From assembly GCA_050949225.1 (NCBI GenBank), contig JBMNFI010000001.1:1-64000 (forward strand): 64,000 bases of DNA. The letters run 5' to 3'. Below are positions 8,625 through 17,058 of this stretch, in pieces; within the stretch, counting starts at the first letter, position 1, and the number at the start of each line of letters is the position of its first letter. This DNA comes from JBMNFI01 sp050949225. GTDB lineage: Bacteria; Bacillota; Dehalobacteriia; UBA4068. Position numbers and translations under genes: made by a program. The notes beneath the pieces were generated by a model that worked only from the letters and a program-made list of their open reading frames with translations, searched no databases and was not told the origin of the DNA.

Positions 8625-10190
8625 GTGGCGGTAAGTAGGAATGTAACAGTGATTCCGGCAATTAAACGGGTTGGAAATAATAAAAATAGTGAAAGCAAAC
8701 CCAAAATACGAGTGGCTGCTTACTGTCGTGTTTCAACGGATAGTGAAGAGCAGGCTTCAAGTTATGAAATTCAGATCGAGCATTATACAAAATATATTAA
8801 GAAGAACAAGGAATGGGAACTGGCAGGTATTTTTGCAGATGACGGCATCACAGGTACAAATACCAAGAAGCGTGAAGAGTTCAACCGCATGATTGAAGAA
8901 TGTATGGCAGGAAAAATTGACATGATTATCACAAAATCCATCAGCCGATTTGCCAGAAACACGTTGGATTGCCTTAAATACATCCGTCAGTTAAAGGATA
9001 AAAACATCGCGGTATTCTTCGAGAAAGAGAATATCAACACCATGGATTCTAAGGGTGAAGTATTGCTGACCATCATGGCATCCCTTGCCCAACAGGAAAG
9101 TCAGTCCTTAAGCCAGAACGTAAAGCTGGGTATTCAGTATAGATATCAGCAAGGTGAAGTCCAAGTCAACCACAAGCGTTTTCTTGGATACACCAAGGAT
9201 GAAAACAAGCAACTAGTGATTGAGCCAGAGGGTGCTGAGGTTGTTAAACGGATTTACAGAGAGTACCTTGAAGGTGCTAGTCTTTTACAGATAGCAAGAG
9301 GACTAGAAGCTGACGGTATCCTTACAGCGGCAGGCAAAGCCAAATGGAGACCGGAAACACTGAAAAAGATATTGCAGAATGAAAAGTACATCGGTGATGC
9401 CCTTCTACAAAAAACATATACGGTTGATTTCCTTTCTAAAAAGCGAGTCAAGAATAACGGCATCGTTCCCCAATATTATGTAGAAAATAGCCACGAGCCT
9501 ATCATTCCACGAGACCTTTTTATGCAGGTTCAAGAAGAGATGATTCGAAGAGCAAATCTTCGCGGTGGCAAGGGCTGTAAAAAGCGAGTTTACAGCAGTA
9601 AGTATGCTTTATCGAGTATTGTTTACTGCGGACATTGCGGTGATATTTATCGACGAGTACATTGGAATAACCGAGGTTACAAATCTATTGTTTGGAGATG
9701 CGTCAGCCGATTGGAGGAAAAAGGGTCTGAATGCACTGCCCCTACCATAAATGAGGAAACATTGCAGAAAGCAGTTGTTAAGGCTATTAACGAACTTTTG
9801 GCTAACAAAGACTCATTCCTCAAGGTGCTACAGAAAAATATAGCTACTGTATTTAATGGAGAAAATGATAATGCCACTGATGACATTGATAGCAAATTGG
9901 AAGAATTACAACAACAGCTTCTTATTCAAGCAAAATCCAAGAATGACTATGAAGATGTGGCTGATGAAATTTACCGCCTTCGAGAATTGAAGCAAAATGC
10001 ACTTGTTGAAAATGCAGAGCGAGAAGGAAAAAGGCAACGAATCGCTGAAATGACTGATTTCTTGAATAAACAATCCGCAGAGTTGGAGGAATATGATGAG
10101 CAGTTAGTAAGGCGGCTCATTGAAAAGGTTACGATCCACGATGATAAGCTGACCGTTGAACTCAAATCAGGTATTGAAATAGAAATGTGA
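8625..10190 (+). CDS. Large serine recombinase (integrase), second copy
   Basis: This encodes 521 residues from GTG 8625, behind GAGGTG. The resolvase domain has YCRVST with nucleophile S37, and FEKENINTMDSKGE is conserved with the first copy. A Recombinase domain, a zinc ribbon (YCGHCG ... WRC) near residues 330-365 and a long C-terminal coiled coil follow. It is clearly homologous to the 6642 gene but divergent, so the two probably act as different subunits or on different sites. It ends the phage-like module. Confidence 0.9.
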   Translation: MAVSRNVTVIPAIKRVGNNKNSESKPKIRVAAYCRVSTDSEEQASSYEIQIEHYTKYIKKNKEWELAGIFADDGITGTNTKKREEFNRMIEECMAGKIDMIITKSISRFARNTLDCLKYIRQLKDKNIAVFFEKENINTMDSKGEVLLTIMASLAQQESQSLSQNVKLGIQYRYQQGEVQVNHKRFLGYTKDENKQLVIEPEGAEVVKRIYREYLEGASLLQIARGLEADGILTAAGKAKWRPETLKKILQNEKYIGDALLQKTYTVDFLSKKRVKNNGIVPQYYVENSHEPIIPRDLFMQVQEEMIRRANLRGGKGCKKRVYSSKYALSSIVYCGHCGDIYRRVHWNNRGYKSIVWRCVSRLEEKGSECTAPTINEETLQKAVVKAINELLANKDSFLKVLQKNIATVFNGENDNATDDIDSKLEELQQQLLIQAKSKNDYEDVADEIYRLRELKQNALVENAEREGKRQRIAEMTDFLNKQSAELEEYDEQLVRRLIEKVTIHDDKLTVELKSGIEIEM

Positions 10191-10203
10191 AATATAATCT
10201 ACT

Positions 10204-10233
10204 TAAGCCCATGTTAATGCATACATGGGCTTA
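10204..10233. terminator. Perfect hairpin after the recombinase module
   Basis: TAAGCCCATGT (10204-10214) pairs perfectly with ACATGGGCTTA (10223-10233) around an 8-nt loop. No long T run follows, so it may be a weak terminator or part of an attachment region at the element end. Confidence 0.5.
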
Positions 10234-10303
10234 TCTATGTATCAAATTGACCGAAAACTCTAGTAGATATAAAATAAAGCAAAGGATGAAGGGAGGGTAA
10301 ATA

Positions 10304-11509
10304 ATGCTATCAATCTCGAGAAAAGATTTATATGAAAAGCTATGGACTATTGGTACTACTAAAACGGCCAAAGAGTTAAATGTACCTTATAATAAATTGA
10401 AAATCGCATGTACTGGTAATGATATTCCATTGCCTACAGCATCTTATTGGAGCAGTTTACATATGGGGAATGAGAAGCCAGTCCAACCACCACTACCAAA
10501 TCCAAATAATAATAGAATAATTGCCATTGAAACAGCTAAAAAACAAATTGCAAAGGTACCTAAAAAAATAACAGTTGCAGTAAATGAAAAAAAGTCCAGT
10601 AGCATCCCTGCAGAAAAGAGCGCTACTCCACCCACAAAGAAGATAGAAAAGGAAAAGCCGTCCTACTTTCCTGGTCTAGAATCTGACCAAGAAAAATTAA
10701 CTAAAATATACAACTCATTAAAGGTTAATAAGACTTTATCCAATAAACCCCATAAGGAAATAGTGGGATATCGCAGAAAGACTCAATCATACAGAGAAGA
10801 TAAATTAAGAATTAATTCCGCTTCGGGTGAAATCATTCCAGAAGTTTTACCTTTCATTGATAGTTTATTTAAAGCGCTTGAAATGGCTGGAGCAAAAATT
10901 GTAAGTAAATATGATGAAACACAAGTAGTGTATAAAAAGTATGCATTCAGTTTAAATTTCAAACTCCCTTGTAAAAAAATCACATTATCCCCAGATGATA
11001 AAGCCTATTCACGTTACAATACATTTAAGTATGAAACAATAGGAAAAATATATGTTGAAGTAGGTTATAAGTTGTATTGGCATAAATGGGGTAAACATGA
11101 AAAGTTAATAAAACAAACGAAAACTATGGCACCTGAAGATTTATTAAGAAAGGTATTCTTATACATATTTTCACTTCCTCCAATCATTGATGAAGAAGAA
11201 AAAGCCCATAACCTAGAGGAAGAAAGAAGATTGATAGAAGAACAGGAGAGGGATTTACTTAGAGAACGGAGAGAAAAGGAACATAAAAAAACCGAGGATT
11301 TGCTGACTAACTCAATAAACTATTTTTACTCGAAACTAATAAAGGACTACATTTCTGCCGAGCTGGACGAAACAACAGAGGAATATGAATGGGCTATGAA
11401 TAAAGCTAAGTGGATTCAGGATTCTAGTAAATATCCAGATGATTTGTTAACAGAAAAAGACAAAGAAGAATTATTCAAAATAAAAACGACGAGTAAATAT
11501 TTTTTATGA
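10304..11509 (+). CDS. Uncharacterised protein with N-terminal HTH-like region
   Basis: This encodes 401 residues; ATG 10304 follows GGGAGGG by 6 nt. The first 65 residues (SRKDLYEKLWTIGTTKTAKEL...PLPTASYW) match a widespread uncharacterised family that begins S-R-x-x-L-Y-x-x-(V/L)-W and ends P-P-x-x-Y-W, with a probable helix-turn-helix. A lysine/proline-rich linker follows (about 80-150), then a mixed alpha/beta domain and a strongly charged EERRLIEEQERDLLRERREKE coiled coil near 300-325. Function is unknown. Its stop codon lies inside the target duplication of the IS1595 element; without the insertion the next gene would start about 40 nt downstream. Confidence 0.7.
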   Translation: MLSISRKDLYEKLWTIGTTKTAKELNVPYNKLKIACTGNDIPLPTASYWSSLHMGNEKPVQPPLPNPNNNRIIAIETAKKQIAKVPKKITVAVNEKKSSSIPAEKSATPPTKKIEKEKPSYFPGLESDQEKLTKIYNSLKVNKTLSNKPHKEIVGYRRKTQSYREDKLRINSASGEIIPEVLPFIDSLFKALEMAGAKIVSKYDETQVVYKKYAFSLNFKLPCKKITLSPDDKAYSRYNTFKYETIGKIYVEVGYKLYWHKWGKHEKLIKQTKTMAPEDLLRKVFLYIFSLPPIIDEEEKAHNLEEERRLIEEQERDLLRERREKEHKKTEDLLTNSINYFYSKLIKDYISAELDETTEEYEWAMNKAKWIQDSSKYPDDLLTEKDKEELFKIKTTSKYFL

Positions 11510-11512
11510 AAA
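11505..11512. repeat. 8-bp target-site duplication, left copy
   Basis: TATGAAAA immediately precedes the left inverted repeat and is repeated exactly at 14402-14409, directly after the right inverted repeat. Eight-base duplications are usual for IS1595-family elements. Confidence 0.93.
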
Positions 11513-11539
11513 GGCTCTGTTAAAGGTTGATGTTGAAAA

Positions 11540-11568
11540 TTGATTACCTTCAAAAAAGTGGTTATAAT
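11540..11568 (+). promoter_or_regulatory. Transposase promoter
   Basis: TTGATT (11540-11545), a 17-bp spacer and a consensus TATAAT (11563-11568) lie 35 bp upstream of the transposase start. Confidence 0.75.
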
Positions 11569-11602
11569 AGGAATAAACATTCTTATTCGGAGGGTTCAAA
11601 GG

Positions 11603-12631
11603 ATGAGTAAAGCGTTTAGCAATTTATTAAAACATATCGATAAATTATCGCATACAGATAAAGAACGAGTGTTTCAATGGGTAAAACGCTATGTTGAACC
11701 TTCTTCAACTGTTGATGGTCGCTTAATCGATGAAATGCGGGAAGTACGTTATAAAGAAGGTTTTGAATGCCCTCATTGCACTTCAGAACACATTAATCGA
11801 TTCGGTAAAGTTAATGGTCGCCAACGATATCGCTGTAAGGCTTGTCGTAAAACGTTTATGGATACTACAAATACAATTCTTTATCGCACTCGAAAAGGTA
11901 ATGAATGGATTACTTTTGTTGAATGTATGTTTAAAGGATATTCCTTGCGTAAATCAGCAGAAATTGTGGGCGTTACTTGGGTTACATTATTCTATTGGAG
12001 ACATAAGCTGTTATCAGCTCTTAAACAAATGGATTTTGAACAATTTGATGGTATCGTTGAAGTGGACGAGACTTATTTTTTGTATTCTCAAAAAGGTCAA
12101 CGTGGCATTAGTGAACGTAAACCACGTAAGCGAGGCGGTAAATCAACACTAAGAGGAGTTAGTAAGGAACAAGTCTGTGTTCTAGTTGCTAGAGACCGAA
12201 CAAAAGCAACAGTTTCAAAGGTAGCCTGTATGGGGCGTGTTGTTAAAACCAAAGTTGATGGTATGATTGGGTCTAAACTAACACCTAATAATGTACTTGT
12301 AACAGACGCTTGGAGAGCCTATAAAACCTATGCAGATGAAAGAGGGATAGAACATTATCGCATTAAGTCTGACGATGGAAAACACGTTATTAAAGGCTTA
12401 TACCATATCCAAAATGTAAATGGACTCCATTCACGTTTAAAACATTGGATACATCGTTTTAAAGGTGTTGCTTCTAAATACCTTGATAATTACCTTGCTT
12501 GGTTTTTATTTGTAGATAGTCATAGCAATGAAAGTACAAAACACAATATCAAAGAATTACTTTTGACATCCTTTGTTTTTGAAATGACAGAAACCTATCG
12601 AAGTTTAAGGCTATCGAGATTCAATATGTAA
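11603..12631 (+). CDS. IS1595-family transposase
   Basis: This encodes 342 residues from ATG 11603 behind GGAGGG. A zinc ribbon at residues 56-81 (CPHC ... CKAC) is followed by an ISXO2-type DDE-like catalytic domain with EVDETYF (D155), VTDAW and an NGLHSRLKHW stretch where the third acidic position is replaced, as is common in this family. The frame is intact, so the element could be active. It moves the element bounded by 11513 and 14401. Confidence 0.93.
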   Translation: MSKAFSNLLKHIDKLSHTDKERVFQWVKRYVEPSSTVDGRLIDEMREVRYKEGFECPHCTSEHINRFGKVNGRQRYRCKACRKTFMDTTNTILYRTRKGNEWITFVECMFKGYSLRKSAEIVGVTWVTLFYWRHKLLSALKQMDFEQFDGIVEVDETYFLYSQKGQRGISERKPRKRGGKSTLRGVSKEQVCVLVARDRTKATVSKVACMGRVVKTKVDGMIGSKLTPNNVLVTDAWRAYKTYADERGIEHYRIKSDDGKHVIKGLYHIQNVNGLHSRLKHWIHRFKGVASKYLDNYLAWFLFVDSHSNESTKHNIKELLLTSFVFEMTETYRSLRLSRFNM

Positions 12632-12766
12632 TGCTTATTTGACTGTTAGGGTGACTAAATCAAAATAGAGTTCTGGCAAATTTTTGCGGATTTACAACGT
12701 TAAACAATAAAGTTTACAAACGACGCTTTGGGAATATTTTTGAAGGTGTTTTAGTAATGCATCGAG

Positions 12767-12820
12767 AAAAAAAAATATCACAATAGCTCTCAATTTCAAA
12801 AGGTAGAGTGCTACTGTGAT
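12767..12820 (-). terminator. Terminator of the SMR operon
   Basis: On the minus strand ATCACAGTAGC pairs with GCTATTGTGAT (one mismatch) around a 22-nt loop, followed by a run of nine Ts. It lies just downstream of the last efflux gene. Confidence 0.7.
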
Positions 12821-12826
12821 TTTTAT

Positions 12827-13171
12827 TTAACTTGATTTTACAACTGGTTCCTCTTGATTTGAAAAGTTTAAAATCACAACGCCCACGATAATTAGTAGAA
12901 TCGCAGACACCTTTAACAATCCTAATGGTTCATCCCAAATAAGGAATCCAACAAAGGCTGTAAGAGCTGTACCTACACCCGCCCACACCGAGTAAGCAAC
13001 GCTTAGCGACATTCCTCGTAAGGTTAACCCTAAAAATGTGAATGATAATAAATAACCAGCAACTGAGCCTATTGATGGTAATAAGACTGTAAATCCTTCT
13101 GAATATTTCATCATTGTTGTGCCAAATACCTCTGTAACAATCGCTAATACTAAATATATATATTTTGCCAC
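12827..13171 (-). CDS. Small multidrug resistance (SMR) efflux protein, second subunit
   Basis: This encodes 114 residues with four hydrophobic helices. The essential proton/drug glutamate is present as E14 (LVLAIVTE), and Y60/W63 of the YSVWAG motif are conserved. SMR proteins are dimeric proton antiporters for quaternary ammonium and similar cations in the cytoplasmic membrane. It follows another SMR gene by 12 nt, an arrangement typical of paired heterodimeric pumps such as EbrAB or YkkCD, so the two probably work together. Confidence 0.9.
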   Translation of the reverse strand: MAKYIYLVLAIVTEVFGTTMMKYSEGFTVLLPSIGSVAGYLLSFTFLGLTLRGMSLSVAYSVWAGVGTALTAFVGFLIWDEPLGLLKVSAILLIIVGVVILNFSNQEEPVVKSS

Positions 13172-13183
13172 GAATACAACCCC

Positions 13184-13498
13184 TTACTTACTTAAATTTA
13201 GCAGTACAACACCTAAAATGATGATTGCAATACCAATTAGTTTTTTTCTGTCAAATCCTTCTTTAAATATGACGACACCTATCGTAGCAGCTAAAGCTGT
13301 ACCGACCCCTGACCAAATGGCATATGCTACACCAATCTCAAGCTCTTTTAAAGTTAAAGATAGAAAATAAAACGCTGCTGCATAGCCAACTGCAACACCA
13401 ATGTATGGACCATAGTTCTTTGTCATACTTGTCACTTTTAACATCGCACTTCCAAAGGCTTCAAAAAGAATTGCAATACCTAATAAAACATATGTCAT
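13184..13498 (-). CDS. Small multidrug resistance (SMR) efflux protein, first subunit
   Basis: This encodes 104 residues with four membrane helices. E13 (GIAILFE) and the YAIWSG motif (Y59, W62) are present. It lies 4 nt downstream of the TetR gene and 12 nt upstream of the second SMR gene, forming a regulator-pump operon inside the transposon. The differing loop charges of the two SMR proteins suit opposite insertion topologies in a heterodimer, which is inference. Confidence 0.9.
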   Translation of the reverse strand: MTYVLLGIAILFEAFGSAMLKVTSMTKNYGPYIGVAVGYAAAFYFLSLTLKELEIGVAYAIWSGVGTALAATIGVVIFKEGFDRKKLIGIAIIILGVVLLNLSK

Positions 13499-13502
13499 TT
13501 CC

Positions 13503-14024
13503 TTATTCTCCTTCTGCTAAACGGTATAATTTTTGCTTGATTTCATCCATTTCGACCGCTGTTAAGGGTGCGATTGTTGAAAATTTGTTGTAATAAACAC
13601 CATCGATTGTTAGACGAATTAAATTGATTGTTGTCTCATCTAATTCATCTTTTTTCAAATGTTCTAGGATGTTTTGGTAAATGTCCTGCACCTGTTTATT
13701 TTCTAAAAATGGTACAACCATCGAACCAACATATAAGTCGCTGTGTTTACTTAAATCATTGAAGCATAACTCAATGAATGCTTTTGTATAACGATTTTTT
13801 GTTTCTTTTTCAACTAGAATAAAGAATTCCTCCGAAAACTTTTCGTAAATATCTTGCACTATGCCTTCAATCAATGCTTGTTTATTTGGAAAATGATACA
13901 GTAGCCCACCCTTACTTGTGTTCGCTTTTTTTGCAACAGCATCAAGTGTTAGAGCATTTACACCTTCTTCTTGCAATAATTGAATTGCACTATTTATTAG
14001 TGTTTCGCGTTTTTCTTTTGCTTT
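13503..14024 (-). CDS. TetR/AcrR repressor of the SMR pair, start codon lost or non-canonical
   Basis: The coding frame begins KAKEKRETLINSAIQLLQEEG, followed by the HTH (LDAVAKKANTSKGGLLYHFPNK) and a ligand-binding domain. A strong GGAGG lies at 14031-14035, but the frame has TAA at 14025-14027 and no ATG, GTG or TTG until TTG 13976, which would delete helix 1. The start expected near 14022 is AAA. The gene may have lost its ATG, or may start at a weak codon. TetR proteins bind a palindromic operator and release it on binding the drug; such an operator overlaps the promoter just upstream. Confidence 0.75.
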   Translation of the reverse strand, partial: KAKEKRETLINSAIQLLQEEGVNALTLDAVAKKANTSKGGLLYHFPNKQALIEGIVQDIYEKFSEEFFILVEKETKNRYTKAFIELCFNDLSKHSDLYVGSMVVPFLENKQVQDIYQNILEHLKKDELDETTINLIRLTIDGVYYNKFSTIAPLTAVEMDEIKQKLYRLAEGE

Positions 14025-14048
14025 TTAAAACCTCCTTCTCCAATCTCT

Positions 14049-14077
14049 ATAATACCGTCTGGACGGTCTTTTTTCAA
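14049..14077 (-). promoter_or_regulatory. TetR-SMR promoter with overlapping operator
   Basis: On the minus strand TTGAAA (14077-14072), a 17-bp spacer and TATTAT (14054-14049) form a near-consensus promoter. The spacer contains a perfect 6-2-6 inverted repeat, ACCGTC-TG-GACGGT (14054-14067), placed so that a bound TetR would block RNA polymerase. The Shine-Dalgarno follows about 14 nt after the -10. Confidence 0.85.
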
Positions 14078-14136
14078 GCCTTTTAAATCATCCGTATTCA
14101 AAATAACGTTCCCAAATCAAAGTTTAGGGACAGTTT

Positions 14137-14178
14137 AAAAAGGCACGAACGTTGATTTAACAGCGTTTCGTGCCTTTT
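14137..14178. terminator. Strong hairpin in the right arm of the IS1595 element
   Basis: AAAAGGCACGAA pairs with TTCGTGCCTTTT. The region 14087-14401 between the promoter and the right inverted repeat otherwise holds no gene I can support; this hairpin may insulate the element from flanking transcription. Confidence 0.6.
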
Positions 14179-14401
14179 CTTGTGAACATTGTTTATACCG
14201 TATTTTATACAGATGGCTCAAATTGTTGATGCAACTGTATTTGTACTTGATGGGTATTTTCGCTATCTTGCATAAAATTGTGTATATTCCTTATTGTTGT
14301 AAATACATATTTCTCTTACTATACCTAAAATGGGGGAACCACAATAAATCAAGTTCCCCCAATTATTTATTTAAAAAACAACAATTAAATTTAACAGAGC
14401 C

Positions 14402-14409
14402 TATGAAAA
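14402..14409. repeat. 8-bp target-site duplication, right copy
   Basis: TATGAAAA follows the right inverted repeat exactly and matches 11505-11512. Confidence 0.93.
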
Positions 14410-14446
14410 AAGATTAAGTGGTATCGAGTAAAGGGGGAGGGCGAAT

Positions 14447-15427
14447 TTGGATATAAACAGAATGAAAGCTTTATCATATGATGAGCTGCGTTCTTTATAC
14501 AGTGAATTCCTACATAGCCAAAACATTTCAAAACTAACAATCAATACTGCTTACACTGATACTTTCTACCTTTGGAGGAAAGGGAGCAAAGAACTGTTCT
14601 GGAATGCAGTGACTGCTACAGATTTCGAGAATGAGGCAAAGTATTCATTAATAAAGGCTCTTTCTGAGAACTCGACGGGTAATGTTAAATCACTTGTTCA
14701 TAGTTACTTGTCTCATCTAAGAAGGTTCCGTTTATTCTTAGCTTCAGATGGAACTGCCGAGCCATCAACACCCAAACAGGAGAATACCGCAACTCGCACA
14801 TATACTCGTAAGAAGAAAAAGGATGTTGATGTTCCTGATCCATCAATTGAGCAGGTTGAGTTATATCTTGCTAAGTGGGATGGTCTTGAGAACTACCACC
14901 TGCAGGAGGATGCACTTAATAAACTGTTCTTTGAGCTATGCCCGAAGAATACAGACATTATCGATGTTCTTTTGAAGGCATCAACGCTTAACGATTTTTA
15001 TAGTACGAATATTTTCTCCATCTATCCGGTAGCTAAGCACATATACTCTCTGGGTATTGATGCGAGGCTTAAAGCTGGTGATGTTACCCTTGTTGGAGAC
15101 ATCCAGCATGTAACTATCGGTGATACAGAGAAGAATTTTTACTCCTTTGCTACAAAATATTGTAGCCATCACAATCCACTCGATTATCCGATTTATGATA
15201 GCTACGTCGATGAGGTGCTTCGCTATTTTAGAAATCGTGATAGATTCTCAGATTTCCAAGATGGTGATTTGAAAGACTATGTTAAATTCAAAGGTATACT
15301 GATTGATTTCCGTGCATTTTATGGTTTGGATAAATATAACCTGAAGCAAATTGACCAGTATGTTTGGCTACTTGGGAAGGATTACTTTCCAAAGAACTAC
15401 GGAAAGAAAAAGAAAGGGGACAAATAG
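14447..15427 (+). CDS. Uncharacterised two-domain protein, candidate defence component
   Basis: This encodes 326 residues from TTG 14447, which follows GGGGGAGG by 7 nt. Residues 1-105 are helical and look like the SAM-like/adaptor domain that starts several clostridial accessory proteins (LWRKGSKELFW ... HLRRFRLFL). A basic KKKKK linker near 122-126 precedes a second domain with ASTLNDFYSTNIF and YSFATKYCSHHNPLDYPIYDSYV. That pattern recalls helix-hairpin-helix glycosylase-like folds, but I cannot confirm this. It lies 2 nt before the nuclease gene, and 45 nt after an IS insertion that split it from the 10304 gene. Confidence 0.6.
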   Translation: MDINRMKALSYDELRSLYSEFLHSQNISKLTINTAYTDTFYLWRKGSKELFWNAVTATDFENEAKYSLIKALSENSTGNVKSLVHSYLSHLRRFRLFLASDGTAEPSTPKQENTATRTYTRKKKKDVDVPDPSIEQVELYLAKWDGLENYHLQEDALNKLFFELCPKNTDIIDVLLKASTLNDFYSTNIFSIYPVAKHIYSLGIDARLKAGDVTLVGDIQHVTIGDTEKNFYSFATKYCSHHNPLDYPIYDSYVDEVLRYFRNRDRFSDFQDGDLKDYVKFKGILIDFRAFYGLDKYNLKQIDQYVWLLGKDYFPKNYGKKKKGDK

Positions 15428-15429
15428 TT

Positions 15430-16443
15430 ATGAAGATCCACTATTTTCAGAGATACCATGCCAAAGAAAATGTTGCTACAGCAAATACGATGTTGTTGTT
15501 GTCCCGTTTGTATCAATATTCTTCTGATAAGTTTTTTCGTTTCTTGAAGTCGGAGTTCTTCTCTGATTCCTTCGAGCCAGAAATAGTATTTAATTTACAA
15601 GAGAAAAGTGTTGATAGCATCCCTGATGCGACCATCACACAGGAGAGCTTTAAGATTGTTGTTGAAACAAAAATGTCTGACTGGTTTTATACAGACCAAC
15701 TTATGCGGCATTTGAATTCCTTTAGTGATGAAAAGTACAAGGTGATGATTACACTAGCACCTGAGTTAATGGCAGAAGATAAAAAGGAAATTTTTGAACA
15801 ACAATTGAAGAAATATAACGCTACGCAAACGAGTCATGTTATTCACATAAATACTACATTTGAAGGTATGGCAAATGCAATACAGGAAGTAATCGATGAT
15901 AGGGATTATGAAATGCAGGAGGTTTTAGATGATTATCTGAATTACTGTTATAACGATGGACTCATCACGGTTTCAGATTCGTGGAAATTTATGAGAATGC
16001 AGTTGGCAGGAACCACTCTTGATTTTAACGTAAGTGAAGATATTTATTATGACAACGTTGAGCGTGGTTTTAGGGCTCATGATTATTTAAGTCTATATAA
16101 GAACAAAAGTGTACGTGCAGTTGGAAAGGTTTGTGCCCGTATTATAGCAATTGAAACTGAAAATGGAATGAAATATGAAACAGAGTATGGTGAATTAACT
16201 GAGGAAAGAAAACAGAAAATTCTTCGTGCAATTACGGATGGCGATGAGCATGGATATGATTTAAGAACTATTAAGCATAGATATTTCTTCGTTGAGAAGT
16301 TCTATGAAACTGATTTTAAGAAAATTACACCAAGGGCACCTATGGGCTCACGTATATTTGATTTAACACAAATTCTGGAGACAGAACATCTACCTGAAAC
16401 TCAGGATATTGCTGAACTTCTTAAGTCTAAGACATGGAGTTAA
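15430..16443 (+). CDS. PD-(D/E)XK superfamily nuclease
   Basis: This encodes 337 residues from ATG 15430; AGGGGA lies 8 nt upstream. The motif P65-D66 ... E79-T80-K81 (SIPDATIT then VVETK) is a textbook PD-(D/E)XK metal-dependent nuclease site on a beta-hairpin. E51 upstream may complete it. The C-terminal half (about 150-337) has no recognised domain and could bind the target. Such nucleases serve in restriction and other anti-phage systems. It is 2 nt after the 14447 gene and overlaps nothing, so the two are probably co-translated partners. Confidence 0.78.
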   Translation: MKIHYFQRYHAKENVATANTMLLLSRLYQYSSDKFFRFLKSEFFSDSFEPEIVFNLQEKSVDSIPDATITQESFKIVVETKMSDWFYTDQLMRHLNSFSDEKYKVMITLAPELMAEDKKEIFEQQLKKYNATQTSHVIHINTTFEGMANAIQEVIDDRDYEMQEVLDDYLNYCYNDGLITVSDSWKFMRMQLAGTTLDFNVSEDIYYDNVERGFRAHDYLSLYKNKSVRAVGKVCARIIAIETENGMKYETEYGELTEERKQKILRAITDGDEHGYDLRTIKHRYFFVEKFYETDFKKITPRAPMGSRIFDLTQILETEHLPETQDIAELLKSKTWS

Positions 16444-16460
16444 ATACGGGAGGAATGAAT

Positions 16461-16808
16461 ATGTATTTGGGGTCATTGGAAGAACGCCGAGCTAGAAACA
16501 ATGAAATAAAACTTGTAACTGCTGCTTTGTATGAAGCAAAAGTCAAGGACGAAGAAATCCTGCGAGTATTGATGAAGGTATGTGATGCAGATAGAGAGGA
16601 AGCAACAAATGCGTTTCGTAATGAAAAATTCATATTGTACCCTTGTAGAGAATTGTATCAATACCTTATTTTAGAAAAGGGTTTTGAAGAACTTGAGGCT
16701 GATGTGTTTATACACAATAAAGCTAGACGTGCGTTGGCTGGTAATAGGGAGCTAAGTAAATTATCACCAGCTAAAATGTTTGATGCTATTAATAAGGGTA
16801 ATAAATAG
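16461..16808 (+). CDS. Small helical protein of unknown function
   Basis: This encodes 115 residues from ATG 16461, which has GGGAGG 7 nt upstream; ATG 16434 overlaps the previous gene and ATG 16455 is too near the site. The product is almost entirely helical and charged (SLEERRARNNEIKLVTAALYEAKV...). The spacing of 17 nt after the nuclease gene indicates the same operon. It could be an inhibitor, regulator or structural partner of the nuclease. No family is recognised. Confidence 0.6.
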   Translation: MYLGSLEERRARNNEIKLVTAALYEAKVKDEEILRVLMKVCDADREEATNAFRNEKFILYPCRELYQYLILEKGFEELEADVFIHNKARRALAGNRELSKLSPAKMFDAINKGNK

Positions 16809-17058
16809 TGGAGGAAGAGAAAAAGTTTGAGGTGTTAATATGCTGTGACCTTTCTACCACTGCACAAAAAGAGACTTAAATCTGGGGGATTTGCTGGAAT
16901 CTCGATTTAGCTCTAATTATGGCAAGCAAAAGAAGGTAACCTTCATCTTTAGCTTTGATTGTAACAATAGGTATTATATTATTAGGCATAATATCTCGAG
17001 ATTTATCACTTATAAATTTGGATTTGTTTATGTGTAGAGGGATGAGGGAGGAAAATAG
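16809..17058. other. Gap within the candidate defence operon
   Basis: 250 nt without a supportable gene. A GTG at 16808 opens a 23-codon frame and another frame stays open from about 16850 to 17036, so decayed coding sequence is possible. A good ribosome-binding site (GAGGGAGG) ends it. Confidence 0.4.

Larger units (their letters stand above)
11513..14401. mobile_element. IS1595-family transposon carrying SMR efflux genes
   Basis: This 2,889-bp element is bounded by GGCTCTGTTAAA at 11513 and its complement TTTAACAGAGCC ending at 14401. It contains a transposase on the plus strand and, as passengers on the minus strand, a TetR repressor with two small multidrug resistance genes. Exact 8-bp duplications flank it, so insertion was recent enough to leave a clean junction. 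It landed between two genes of an apparent operon, right at the stop codon of the upstream one. The passenger genes probably confer resistance to quaternary ammonium or cationic compounds. Confidence 0.92.

Noticed and set aside
14223..14417. 64-codon frame at the right end of the IS1595 element
   Set aside because: It crosses the inverted repeat and target duplication and has no ribosome-binding site.
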